NCBI GenBank assembly: GCA_947184155.2
Contig: CAMXCT020002328.1
Coordinates: 33,501-97,500 of the forward strand
Direction of reading: 5' to 3'
DNA: 64,000 nucleotides
DNA from: Cladocopium goreaui
Taxonomy: Eukaryota > Sar > Dinophyceae > Suessiales > Symbiodiniaceae
The position numbers were made by a program, and so were the translations under genes. How positions within the stretch are numbered: the stretch's first letter is position 1; every line of letters begins with the position of its first letter. The notes below the pieces were generated by a model that was not told the DNA's origin, searched no databases, and was given only the letters and a program-made list of their open reading frames with translations. Positions 1 through 13,700 of the stretch are shown here, one piece after another.

Positions 1-215
1 ATGAAACAAAAGTACGAATAAATCACATGTATTGTTGGTTAATAAGTTAATAAGGGATTCATAATTTATTTCATGACCATAAATCATCAAATAAATCACC
101 ATTCTGGGTAAATGATCATATTTTACTAACCTGAAACTTGCAGCCGTGGGGATGATTCCCCTTACATTCACCGAAAAATTCCAGGCTTCGGTGGCGTCGC
201 GACGTGATGTCCTGC

Positions 216-3200
216 CTCTTCCAGGGAGCCGGCGTTCCACACCAGGGTCGCTTGAACCAGTTCCGTGGAACGCTGCACGTCCAGCTTGACGTAGCGCAGG
301 TCCCCTGGCGCCGAGTCCGAAGGAGTCCGGATCTGATGGCTTTCCAATTGGCATCATATGGATGTTTCTATAGATGGGGGTACCCCAAAATTGATGGTAT
401 ATCATGGAAAATCCCAATCTAAAATGGATGATGAATAGGGGCACCCCCATTTTAGGAAACCTCCACATCCTTGTGTTGAAAAAACATAGTTGAAACCACC
501 ACCGAACAGTTTAGCTAGCTAGTCGATGTTCATCTAGGTGTCCACTGAGTTTGCAAGTCAAGCGGCCGTTGTGCCAAATCAAGGTTAATCCAAGGATTTA
601 TTTCATCGAAATGTGTAGATGATCGTGAGGACAAATACGGTGATAACAGAGGAAACATATCTTACCGAAATTGCGCATGTTTTTTCCCTTACAAAATCCG
701 TTTGGAACGAACAAACAAAAAGACTGCTTAAATTACCCCAACAATTTCAGCTTTGAATGGAAAAAACGGTTGCTAATCCGGGATGGGCATCAAAAAAGGA
801 TTTTGGTCGTGGACCTCTCAGGTTTACTATGGATTTTACTCTGGTCTACTCTGGTTTACGCAGTTAGTTACCTTCCAATTTTTGGGGAGCTCCTCCCTCA
901 TGCGCCTGTCCCCTTGTGCTCGTCGTAGCCGCGGATCTTCCGAGCCTTGCACGCAGACATGATGACCTGGCTGAGAAGGTGCACCTGGAAAGGGCCTTGA
1001 TTCAAACTATGTCCATCATAAAATGGGGATGATTAACATTGATTCACCATGATTCACCATGATTCCCTGTGGATCGATTCACCATTGTGACTTGTCGCAG
1101 AGGACCATTATCTGATGTGTTGGGAATCCATCACAGTTGCCATGAGTTGCCATGGGGCATCACCATCACGAAGAATGAGTTGGACAAAAACAAAACAAAG
1201 CTATCTGAAACCACCAAGATCCCCATTTACATAATCATACCCTCTGGTAAACTAACAGTTCACTATTGAAAATGGCCATAGAAATAGTGGATATACTCAT
1301 TGAAAATGGTGGATCTTTCCATCGTTTTTTGTAGGTTTATCAGAGGGTCTCTCTAGTTTTGATGCTTAAACCCAACATCTTCCGGCCTCCAGTGCTCTGT
1401 TGATGGCTGGATGATGGGCCGAACAGCCCATCACCGAGATGACGTCGTGGCTCTTGGGCAGAAACAGGCCGATCTTTGGGCCGTCGCTGCCTGAGGTGAC
1501 GATATGTGACGATTGCAACATATTGCAACCATGATCCAAGGAAATGATTTTTCCGTTGCATATTGGTTGATCCCATTCTATACCCCCATATTGGAAACAG
1601 AGAAATATTGGAAATACCTGGATTATTAGTGTTATATCTACGATTATGAATATATGATAATATAACACTATATCTATATTACAGTATTAATACCTGGAAA
1701 TGGAAATCGCAGGATATTTGTGTTTAAACAACTGAAGGCTTAACCGGCTTAACCTCAGCAAGCCTGCGCGCACCGCCAACTTTGCGGAAGAGCGCCAGCC
1801 TGCCAAAGGGCAAGAAAAAACGGGACGTTCAGCCAAACAAAAAGGAAATTCCTGGAACCTTGACCAACGAAAATGGTGGGTTTAAGCAAAGAAAATTGTG
1901 AGTTTTGTGGCTGACAGGTAGCAACTAATCATGCCTTTGCTGTCTCTGAGTTGGGACCCCGTTTCTTAGCCAACAACTTACCTCCTGGAAATCTAACTTG
2001 GAACACTCCAGTTTTGGCCACCTTTTGATTGATTCCGGCTGTTTTCAAATTAACCCTCTGGTAATTGAACAATAGACACATAGATATGGAAACACATGTT
2101 TAATATATATATATACATAAATATATATATATAAGTAAATCATCTATAAATGACCCTTTTTTCGATAGTTATATCACAAATATGCTGTGAATGATGATCC
2201 CGTGGCAAACCTGTCTTCTGCCAGTTGAGTCAGCGATACCAAACACATGGGGAATCACAGGTTCCAAACCATTCACTTGCCATCAACCAACAAAAGTTGT
2301 GGCGGAAAAAAATGATGTTGTAATTTTTGGAATGCCACAAAACTGTGGCAAAACAGCTGTTCCGTGGGTCGTATTTAGTTGCCATGATAACAGATATCCA
2401 TGACATCCAAATATAGCAACTAAAATGATTGCTGTCAAATCTGACTTGTAATATTATACCGACCTGAAAAGTTCGGCGAGTTTAAGAAAGTAACCCCAAT
2501 CCAATTCCCATCATCTACGTGACATCTTGACGTGAGGTCGCCAGATTGACAATTTTCCCAATTCACCATAGATAAATCTACTCTTGGTTGCATCAGAAAA
2601 ATTATTCCATATGCATCCCATAGTTGACTCAAAAATACACTTGATTATATACAATGTATTTACCATGAAATATCCAAAAATTAGTGTTGTTTCTGCTCTC
2701 TTGTCAATAAATCAACTATGATTCATGTGCATTTATTTGCGATGTTATATATCCCATGAAATATCCCCGTGTTGTCTGCTTATCTATTTGTGTTAATCTA
2801 TCTATCTATCTATCTATCTATCTATATCTATTCTATATCTATATCTATCTATATCTATCTATATCTATCTACATCTATCTATATCTATCTATATCTATCT
2901 ATATCTATCTATATCTATCTATATCTATCTATCTCTATCTATCTCTATCTCTATCTATCTATCTATCTCTATCTATCTATCTATCTATCGATCTATTCCA
3001 TCCATCTATCCATCTATGTATCTATCTATCCGTCTATCCATTTATTCATCTATCCATCTGTCCATCTATCTGCCTGTCTGTCTATCTATTTCATCCATCT
3101 TATCGATCTAATCGATCTGTCGATTTTATCGATCGATCGATATGTATGTATATATATATATATCTCTGTCTCTCTCTTGAACCGCCTGCCTTCAAACCTA

Positions 3201-4246
3201 TCTGCTTAATCTTCCCCTTTTCTCCATCCGATCAACATCCATTCCCGCCATCCCATTCATAACCTTCTGATAACAATTGGAAGACTTAATATGTTGGGTT
3301 TCCTGGTCCTTGAATTAAACCCGATGACTTGAAACCATGTATAAAACTTCCCACCCTATACGACAATCCCTGCTTAAAATGTATTCTAATCAAATCCACT
3401 CTGATCTAATCTAGTCTGAGCCATTTCAATTTACTTTGATACATCAAGCTAATCTACTCTATCTCATCTTCTCTTTCAGTCTGATCGATCTAATCTATCC
3501 ACCTATCCATCTATCTTATCTACCGAATCTATCTAATCTATCCATCTATCCATCTATTTATCCATCTATCTACCTTCCATATAAGTTATATCATCCTCCA
3601 GCTGGTTAAACCAACATTAAACCATTGAGCCCCCAACAAATATCCATATTCACTTGGCCATCCCGATCCGATGTTGTTTGTCATATATCCATGATAGTGG
3701 ATTGTTAACAAATATATCAACATATAGAATTACATGTAGAATATATCAGGGGTAGTTACTATATCCCAAATGTTTTTTCCATGAAAAATATCCTTGAAAA
3801 TAGAAAATCCAAAGGGTACATTGTTGTTCATCCCACGTCATCCCAAAGGGTAAATATTCATATCCACTCTTGTTCGTTCAAATACTATACCCCCCCCAAA
3901 AAAAATCATCCCATTGCCTAGGTTCTACCAGTTATATATATCCCAAATGTTCATTGCTTTAAACCTCATGTTCACCTGCCAGGTGCTTAAATCCACCATT
4001 CAACTCCCTATCGATAAATCATGATTATAATTCCCAACTTCTTCGGATAAAAAAAGATGGACAAATATATTCCTGGCCATATAATCTTGTGGTATCCCAA
4101 TGACATCCGTATCCCAGGGGCTGTTCACCCCACATCCAGCCGCCTTCTTTGCTCCGAAGCCGCAGGGGCAACGCCGGCAGCAGCTCCGCCAAGAAGCGCT
4201 GTGCCTCCAGCACCGTGGGCGCCTGCAGCGGGTCATCGATGTAGAC
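216..4246 (-). CDS. RumA/RlmD-like RNA (uracil-C5) methyltransferase, partial (3' end outside window)
   Basis: Five exons in consistent phase: 4144-4246, 1764-1799, 1387-1490, 906-984 and 216-304. Seen: the joined reading passes through SKEGWRSSAKLAVRAG, then GPKIGLFLPKSHDVISVMGC, SAHHPAINRALE, YDEHKGTGDLRYVKL and VQATLVWNAG. Known: this order (WR.RAKLAVR, IGL..+SHDVV, HHPxIN, GTGDLRYV, VSLVWN) is that of the plant and bacterial RumA-type family that methylates uracil C5 in rRNA or tRNA using S-adenosylmethionine. The SAM-binding and catalytic-cysteine region would follow the last exon and is beyond position 1. All four internal introns use GC donors, and the last exon also ends at GAG|GC. 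The second exon is only 36 nt. Exons upstream of 4246 (N-terminus, possible iron-sulfur cysteines) were not identified. Organelle or nuclear location cannot be judged. Confidence 0.85.
1238..1348. repeat. Palindromic MITE-like element, family 1
   Basis: Begins TACCCTCTGGTAAACTAACA. The right end (TTTATCAGAGGGT) is slightly decayed. It lies in an intron of the RumA-like gene. Confidence 0.7.
2780..3150. repeat. (TATC)n / TATATC microsatellite
   Basis: A long run of TATC and TATATC units with interspersed variants. A second, looser patch (CTATCCATCTATC) follows at about 3480-3580. It sits in the 2.3-kb intron between the first two recognised exons of the RumA-like gene. Apparent ORFs here (Ser/Ile/Tyr/Leu only) are artefacts. 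Confidence 0.95.
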
Positions 4247-7200
4247 CTAGGGGTGTGAGAGGCGGCGTTTGGGGAGGGAGTGGTAGCGGTTTTTTCGGGT
4301 CTAAGTTGCGTTTCATGTGCCAAACCTACCCTCTGGTAAACATACAAAAAACGATGGAAAATCACCATTTTTAATGGGAAAACTCACTCTAAATGGCCAT
4401 TTTCAATAGCCACGTTAAATTACCAGAGGGTAACAATACCAATGGTTTTACCTTTTAGGGTTTTGGGGTAGGGTGGGGTTTTATGTCACAGGCGACGAGA
4501 AAAACAGCGTCACAAGCGAACGCTTCACCGCTTTTCCTGGGGATAAGGGAAACAAAGCAAAACGCAAATTTGGGACAGAATATTCAAAAATCTTCAGCCA
4601 TCAAAAATGACTTTTCTGGGCTTTAAGTCATCAGCCCCTCAAAATCTGCAGCTCAGGTACTAGAGACGGATCAATTTGACGTTTCTGCACCTTCTCGCGC
4701 TTCTTCGCTGCGCGTTTCCTGTGTCGAAGTGGAGGCTATGATTTTGACCAATTGCCACAGGTTTTTGGGCCATCTTAGGAGTAAAAATGAACAATTTCTA
4801 GGTGAAATTACTGAATGAGGATCTTTCCACCTGAAATGCTGCACGTCGCCCAAAAACCGAATCACTCAATCAGCAGTAGATCGACCAGTTGCGACCGAAC
4901 CATTCCAGTGATTTTCTAGTGCGACCACCTTCATACGAAAATGCGCGACGCCTTCAAAAGACAATAAATTTGGCAAAGTATGTAACCTAGCAGTGAGATG
5001 TATGTTCAACGTTCTAGTAAATGGTGTCGAAATTTGCCGTGGTTGATCACTCAACTGGGAGCTGGAGCTGCAGGGCTTACTTCTGCAAAGCAACTAGTAG
5101 CAGCTGGGTGTTTTTTGCTTATTCACTGATTCCCCCAAGGATGCGATAATTCCATTTCCTAGGGCAATCAATAACCATTGCAAAACCGTGTCTTTACAAA
5201 TAATGTGGCTAAAACAATAATCAACCATCCCTCAGTCATCACCATTCTTATAGTTGCTATGGTTACCATTCCCAAATCGGTGGTTTATGACATTGTTTTA
5301 CCCACATCAATAATCATCAACCATCAATAAAAAAACGTGTTTAATCACCATTGTTAATGATGGTTTAATCACTAATCAACATTTAAGATAATAGTTATCC
5401 CATGATTTTACCATGATTGTCGTACTATGATCCCCTACCACGGAAATAACATGTCAATTGACATGACTATCCCCTATTATCTACTATTATTCCATGATTA
5501 TCCCCTATTATCCCCTATTATCCCCTATTACATTGACAACATTCAGAAAATAGGGGATATTTTCTGGGATTTTTATCCCCTATGATCTACTATTATCCCC
5601 AGAAAATCCATGAAAAAAACGTTCCCCCGGGTGCCTGGCGTTGCGCAGCTGCGTGGCGGATTTCGGCGACGCAGTCCGCTTTCGTTTGGCCATGGCTCCA
5701 TGGTCGTGGCAACTCTCAGGCCACGAAGTCCAAGGGAAGAGGATTTCAAGATAGTTGCAAGGTAGCCTGTAAACAGATAGAGATAGAAAGAAAAAAAGAA
5801 AGCTAGATCGATAAATAGATAGATATCTAGAACAATAGAACAATAGCACAATAGAACAATAGAACGATAGAAAGATAGAAAGATAGAGAGATAAAGAGAT
5901 AGATTAATAGATAGATAGATAGATGTGGAAATTTCATCATGCAAAGGATCATTTTCCCATGGGGAAACGATGGGTTTTCCACCACCAGGTTAGTTTATCC
6001 TAGGGTACTCCGTGATCATTCGATGCTGTTGGGCATTTTCATGGCATGTGTTTTTCGGTTTAATCTCGTAGGCTGCCTCAAAGGTAAGTCAGAAAAAGCT
6101 GGGTCCATCGGCCTGTTGACTCTGTATCAGTTGGAATCGTCATCCCGATGTCTAGGGTAGTCAAAAACCCTCCTCAGCCATAAGGCCAAATCCTGGAAAT
6201 ATTTATATAACTTCTGTTTTTTGGGATTTATTTCTGATTCAAACACGCGCCTGAGAAAAGATGTTCGAAAAAACATGGGAAAAATGAAACCTGAAAAAAC
6301 TGACGCAATACATCTGAAAACTCTTATTTTTTCTGAAAACTTTTCTGATGTATGCTTGCAAAAAAAAAGGATTTTGGAGAAAAACCTCCACTTTTTCCAC
6401 ATCCTGGCAAGGAAAAGGAAGAAAAACGAGGAAAACATTGGCAACATTTGCTTTTTTCCCCCAAAAAAAAACTTGGGGAGCAGCCCCGGCAGAAGTGAAA
6501 CAACAATTCCCCGTAAATACCGATAAATTTCTGAAAATTGTCTGAAATATTTCTGAAAAAAACAGAGAATCTGGAGCAAACCCTGCACTTTTTCCACATT
6601 TTGAAACGTTGCTAACTGTCAACGCAACAAGAAAACGTGCTCGTGGTATCACAAAAGGTAGCGATCCAGAAAAAGTTGAGAAATATTTCAGAAACAATTC
6701 AGGAATATTTCAGACCCAGAATCAAACAAATAGTGGGGTCTCAGAAAAAAAAACAGAAATTAAATATTTCTGGATATCTTCTCTTTAGGCTGGTGGGATT
6801 TCACTAATCTAGTGTTCAAAGCCAAAAAACATATGTGACACCGCCAACCAGTATTTTTTCATTGGCTATATACCCATTGATATCCCCATGATCCCCATTT
6901 AGATGGTGAAATCATGTTAAATCATGTGAAAAACCTCCCATTTCTCTGATATTTTGCATTCACCATCCCATCACCAGCCGGCACTTTTTGGTCAGGCGGC
7001 TTCACTTGGCTCAGGGTTTTCCTGGTGACAACTTGACCAAAGCTGACCACTTTGGGTGGAAGATGCTGGTTCCCAACTCTATCAGAGACACTAGCATCTA
7101 CCATCGGTTTTTGGCCGAGTATTGATGGCCTTTTTCATCCCCATATTTGAAGGTTACCCTTACCTTCCCGCAATCAAACGTGGCAATGGGAAGTCCCCTG

Positions 7201-7756
7201 CAAATGGAGGTTTAAGGATAAACACAAGGGGATGTTCCATGGCCACGTTACTGGAGGGTATCCAAAGAAACACACATCATCCTACTTGATGCTCAAGATC
7301 TTCTCGTGTGATTTCAACCCCTGGAACTAAAAATTGACCATTTGAAACCACCAAACAACAAGATGCCACAGTTCATAGCCGCTATTATCCAGTTATCTGC
7401 TGGTCAATTCTCTATTGATGGCCGGTAAACTACCAGTATTTGAAAGCACCACCCAGCAGTCCGTGGTGATATACCAGTCTGGTTCAATCCCTCTGTAAAC
7501 CATGTGCCATCCCCCCAACATGGACCGCACCAAATCGGGGGAAGACTCTGGTCAAACTCTTAGCTGGGAAGGGAATGGTAAATCATCAGTTTAATCATCA
7601 GTTGTTTTGGCCTGACTTTAGGTTTCTTGACACTCCACCATTTTTGTTGATGAGTCTCTCTCTATATGGTTGATGAATGTTGATGATATCCCATAAAATC
7701 TCCAATTTTCTCATTAAAATCTACTCAAACCCCATGAAATCCCAAAAGTCCACTGG
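4247..7756. other. Region between UTP23 stop and first recognised RumA-like exon
   Basis: No complete gene is recognised. It should contain the missing 5' exons of the RumA-like gene. Two exon-like patches stand out. About 5630-5760 is GC-rich and open on the minus strand in several frames, one starting MAKRKRTASPKSATQLRNA. About 6960-7100 is open on the minus strand and contains FGQVVTRKTLSQVKPPDQK. Neither could be placed by homology. The rest is AT-rich with TCCCCTATTA repeats (5450-5590), A-rich palindromic sequence (6200-6760) and one family-1 palindrome. Confidence 0.5.
4327..4432. repeat. Palindromic MITE-like element, family 1
   Basis: Both ends match TACCCTCTGGTAA / TTACCAGAGGGTA. 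The interior carries the mirrored ATCACCATTTTTAATGGG and ATGGCCATTTTCAATAGC blocks. Confidence 0.85.
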
Positions 7757-10700
7757 TCAACTCCCACCTTTTGATGGTAAAGCAGCTGTCAATTTGGCCG
7801 GTGCCCGCTCCTGCGCGCGCATGCGCCTGGAACGGACGCGCCGTTTCGGGTTCGCCTCTGGTGCAGGCGTGGGAACTCCAGCACCTGGGCATTGGCGCAG
7901 AATGGAAAAGAGGATCTAACCATCAATTTGCGATTTAAATCATGAAATGTTGTGAATTTCATAGCGGAATTCACGATGAATGGTGGTTTCATAGTTATAT
8001 TATATAGGGAAGTCGGGTTTTCAAGCATGAAATTTGGGAATATTTCATGGGGAAATATCGCAGCAATATTGGGATTTAATCGGATATCCACCGACCCCAG
8101 CCGACAGCAGGGGGAGCGCGTCAGAGAAGAGGGGACACGACACAAGGGGCAAGAATAAGAGAATAAGAACAAGGATGGCATAAGAGAAGATGATAAGAAT
8201 AAAACTGTCAGCGGCAAGAGTCAGAAGGCAAGAAGCCAAGGCGCCAGCACAAGAAGCCCATTGACGGAGCAGCGACGGGAGTTCCCCCCACCTTGGGGAC
8301 GTTGCAGTCCTCATGCCACTCCGTCTCCGAGGAAAGCGCCTCGGATGCCATGAGGCAGCCTTCGGCATGCCGCGAGACTTTCTTGTCCGATCGCGTGTTC
8401 TTTGCCTGCGGGACCTGCGACTCCTTCTCCGCGATCAGAAAGCAACGTTAGGCACTGACAAGAGGCAGCGGCAAGAGAAGGCAGCCTTGGAAGCCCGCGC
8501 CGTAGCTGGGTGGTGCTTGTATGTGTCCAAGGAAAAGTTTCGGAGGCCCGAAGCTGGCAAGTCTGGCGCTGGTTTCTTGTGGGTTCAGGAAGCAACGTGA
8601 GGCCCTTAGGCAGTGACAGGGGGCAGCTTTGGAAGCCCGTCCGTCCCGCGAAGGGGGTCTTGTCGGTTGAGAAAGCAACGCTAAGCAGTGGCAGGGTGTT
8701 TGTATGTGGCAAAGGGGACGTTTCGGAGGCCCGAAGCTGGCGAGTCTTTTGTCGGCTCAGGCACTGGCAGGTAGCAGCTTTGGAAGCCCGTCCGTCCCGT
8801 AGTTGGGTGGTGTTTGTATGTTGCGAAGGGGACGTTTCGGAGGCCCGAAGCTGGTAAGTCTGGAGCTAGTTTTGCAATGTCAAAAGAAAACGTGGAAGTT
8901 ACGAAGCAGTGTAAATAGCGGTGTTTTAGCAACTTTTGGACGCTGAAACATTGTTATCTACAAATTTGAGAAGCCTTGAAATCCCACGGGACTTGTCCAA
9001 GTCAAACGCGCCTGGTTTCGACTTTTTGGACTTCTTACAACTCAAGGGATTCGCTCCTGGCCGGAAAGCCATGGGAAAACCCAAGGGAAATCCTAGAGGC
9101 ATGGGGATTTTAATGGGAAAATGATGGAGGAAAACTATCTATAAAACTGATACCAAATAGGATTTCCCATATTATGAACAATTGTGCATATTTGCATGGG
9201 GATTTTAATGAGAAAATTATCATGAATTATCTACAACTGATGATTACCAGAGGGCACCTGACCAAAATCGTCTGAATGGCACAAGTTCAGCAGGAACATC
9301 CTCTCTCAAACGTGCTTTTTGAAAGTTCATTGGGATTCCATGTTTGTTTCATCAACCATATGGAAACCCACGCCCCAAACCACCAGTTCCGACCCATTTT
9401 TCCATGGCAAAATCCATGGCGAAAAATCCCCCATCTCTGGCTGCTTCGATTCGCCGCTGATCCGCCGTCCTTTCTTCTTCCTCACCTTCTTTGGCTGCTC
9501 CGCCAAGGCCTTCGCCTGGATCTCTTTCGCCTTCGAGACATTGATGTTGACAGGTGATCGTTAAAAACCGCCAGGTTTAACGACCATCACAAAGTTATCA
9601 AGGGCTGATTGGGGGGATATACCATGATATAACGATCTTTCCTTGGTTTCTAGGGTTGATTCGAGGGATATAATGAACTATAGTTAATAGATTTTTAAAC
9701 CAACAAACATACCTGGGGACCTTGTACAAATGTGCCCTGCAAATGTTCACCAATTCTGGAATCTCAAGCCCCCAAGGTTTGTTGGAAATGTCCCCATCCA
9801 TTCATCCATGTTTGTCACTTGCACAATCATTAATCACCGGTTGGCTTCTCCATCCAACCTCCAAAGGTATCCAACCACCCTGACGCCCTGCTTTAAATTG
9901 ATGTAAATGAGCAGGCCCCATTGTTCTACTACATCTATTACCCACTTACATCTGGAATCTCTCCATTTGTAATGTACCATTTTCTTCAAGTCCCCAAAAA
10001 AAAGAAAGTGAAATCTTACTAACCCTTTTCTATGTTTTTTGGCAATTCCTTTTCCAAAAAAAAAACACATCCAACAACGGTTCCACCATCCCAACCATCA
10101 GAGATGCCACCTTCAGCTTTGGCAGCTTGGGCTTCTCCCACTCTGCGGCGCGCACTTTCTGCGTTTCCAGCGACGCCTTTCGTTTCTGCGACGTCTTCGA
10201 AGGCTCCTCCAGCTGCGGCACGGGACCGTGCAGCCTGGCGTTGAGAGCTAGGGAAGGGACCAACTCCACAAAGAGATAGACTTAGATCGAAATCCACGGT
10301 CGAAAATAGCAAAAATCACTCAAAATCTATGTGAAATAGCAAAAATTGCTCAAAATCTATGTGCCATCTATCTGTTGTTTATCCTTTTTGGGGGATCCTA
10401 GCAATGTAGGCATGGAAACATGACACAGATCCGCGCCTGATGAGCGGCACGCCGGGGACGTCCCTCAACGTCTGCAGCAGCTCGGGATCTTGGGTGGCCA
10501 CCAATAGCCTCACCACAGGAAAACCATGGAGGGTTGGATCAGACCACAAAATCAATCATTTTTGGGAAATGTTGTGACCAATCATTACATGTTTGGGCAA
10601 TTTGTGCGGGAAAAACAGAACAAAGTGGCAAGGTGGAACAATTTTGGTTTTTCGATGTTTTTCTCATGGTCAGGGGTTTCCAGGTTTCCATGCCAAAAAT

Positions 10701-13700
10701 ATGGTGACCATCCGGTCGGCCCCATCGCATCCCATGGCCGCGGTGGCCTTCGCTCGTTCTGTTGGCCGATCTGTTGCGCGATGCACTTAGAGGCGACGAT
10801 GGGATCTTCATGGCCACACTTCAGGCGGTAGTACCTGGAGAGCCCCCTGGTCCAAAAAGACGGGAGCAGAATTTGCAATATCATGCAATATCACTGTTTT
10901 GGAGATGATGAAATATTGATATTGATGAAATATTGGTGGAGTTGTTAGAATGTTGGTTGATTCTTTCATGTGATGCAAAAAAAAACGAGTCTTATCATGC
11001 TTTGCCTGTCATTACGAGTTTGGCGTTGAACCTCTTCCCCTGTTCTTGGATAGAGTCGGCAGGAGAGCACCTGATCAGTAGTTTGAGATATCAGTAGTTT
11101 GAGATATATATATATATATATATATATACAATACATGCATATGGCTGTGGCTCAAAAAATGGCTATGAATCGTTCCGCGGTGATCCATATGGATCAAGAG
11201 TATGGATCGCCTGTGAATTTTAACCCTTGATCCTGACCTGGAATTTTGAGCCTTAGCCAGGTTGATCCAGACCATGCACAAGAAAGAAAGGGTGGAGTTT
11301 GCTCGCACGGCATCTAATCACCTGACTTTGTTACCTGACTTTGTTCATCACGAATCACGAATCACTTGGGAAGTCAACACTTCACCCAAGGATTTCCTCC
11401 AGAATAACCGACTCTATGGAGACGGTCGTCTCAATCTTTGGAAGCCCTGAATTTTGACCCAATACCATCCAATACCATCCAATTCTCTCCATTTTTGCAG
11501 ATGTTTCGTTGCTCAAACCAACCTGGCCAGGTCACCCCTTGGCGATGATGGCCGCCCCCAAGGCGCGATCTCCGAGGGAGCGGAGTTCTTCCAACACACA
11601 GTTGGTGACCATGGGAGTCGTTCTGCCTTCTAACATCTTGGGAAGTTGCTCCTGCCAGGGAAAACCCATGGGGAAAAAACGAACACCAATGATTTGGAGC
11701 CGGTGACGAAATTCATGGGATTTCATGGTGACTAAAAATTGGGAATACTGTATACAGAATGAGGTAGTAGATTATATATGCTGGTAATTCTTGTTGCAGA
11801 TTGCGAAGTGTGACATGGTGTCAAAAAATGCGACCTTTTCCATGGCTATGTTAGATCATAGGAGAGTATAGGGCCAGAAGAAAACAGAAATAGGCTGGAG
11901 AATTCCAAAACTGATACGAGAGGACAAAGCAACTTTAGTGGTGAAATGTTTTCCAAAGATTCCATGTCCATATCTGACTTCATCTGTTGACTTCATCTCC
12001 TGCTCTTGCTTGTGCAAGTCCCCCACGTGTTCGTCATAAAATCTGTGTTTATGTCCCCGACTTTATACTACATGATTATATGTCTCATGAAATATATGAT
12101 TATATGTCTCCATCAAATATATCATAACATATCATGACATATCATAACATCCCCGTCAACAAAAACAAACATGTCCCGCCTTCACATAGATGCGCTGCTG
12201 CAGTGCATGCGTCAGAAAGGTGCCGTCCACCAAAACATGATAAGGCTCCTGGCGCGGCTGGAGATTTCCTGGAGGATCATCCCACGGTCCATGGGATTAG
12301 TGAACGTAACTGGGGGTTAGTTCATCCATCAATGGGAAAATGCCACGAAGATTGGGACTTATTAACCATTACAAGGGTCATTAACCCTGGTTACCAGTGG
12401 TCCTCCAGGGTTATTAACCAGGCTTATTAATCCGTTGCGATCCGTGGGGATCGTCCAAGTAGCCATGCTGGATGGGGATGACCGATTCTTACAGCGGCTA
12501 CCCGTGGTTTCTGTTCATATCTGTTTATATACTGTGACTATGTAATGACGATGCAATGACTATGTAATGACTATGTAATGACTATGTAATGACTATGTAA
12601 TGACTATGTATTGTCATAATTTGTCATATAGTTACATAAATTCACATAACTGGTTGGTGGTTAACCTACCCCTCTGAAAATATGAGTTCATCAATTGGGA
12701 TGATGACATTCCCAATATATGGAAAATATAAGCCATGTTCCAAACCACCAACCAGATAATATCTCAATTTGTTTCAAGCAGGACTATGTAATGACTATGT
12801 AGTGACTATGTAATGACTATGTAGTGACTATGTAATGACTATGTAATGACTATGTAATGACTATGTATTGTCATAATTTGTCATATAGTTACATAAATTC
12901 ACATAACTGGTTGGTGGTTAACCTACCCCTCTGAAAAATATGAGTTCGTCAGTTGGGATGATGACATTCCCAATATGGAAAAATATAAGCCATGTTCCAA
13001 ACCACCAACCAGATAATATCTCAATTTGTTTCAAGCAGGACTATGTAATGACTATGTAATGACTATGTAATGACTATGTAATGACTATGTAATGACTGTG
13101 TAATGACTATGTAATGACTATGTAATGACTATGTAATGACTATGTAATGACTATGTAATGACTATGTAATGACTATGTAATGACTATGTAATGACTATGT
13201 ATTGTCATAATTTGTCATATAGTTACATAAATTCACATAACTGGTTGGTGGTTAACCTACCCCTCTGAAAATATGAGTTCATCAATTGGGATGATGACAT
13301 TCCCAATATATGGAAAATATAAGCCATGTTCCAAACCACCAACCAGATAATATCTCAATTTGTTTCAAGCAGGACTATGTAATGACTATGTAGTGACTAT
13401 GTAATGACTATGTAGTGACTATGTAATGACTATGTAATAACTATGTATTGACTATGTAATGACTATGTAATGACTATGTAATGACTATGTAATGACTATG
13501 TATTGTCATAATTTGTCATATAGTTACATAAATTCACATAACTGGTTGGTGGTTAACCTACCCCTCTGAAAAATATGAGTTCGTCAGTTGGGATGATGAC
13601 ATTCCCAATATGGAAAAATATAAGCCATGTTCCAAACCACCAACCAGATAATATCTCAATTTGTTTCAAGCAGGACTATGTAATGACTATGTAATGACTA

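Noticed and set aside
2756-3262. Long Ser/Ile/Tyr/Leu ORFs
   Set aside because: They are translations of the TATC/TATATC microsatellite, open in two frames at once.
6127-6697. Overlapping Phe/Lys-rich ORFs on both strands
   Set aside because: They come from A-rich, locally palindromic sequence with CTGAAAAT repeats and have no recognisable motif.
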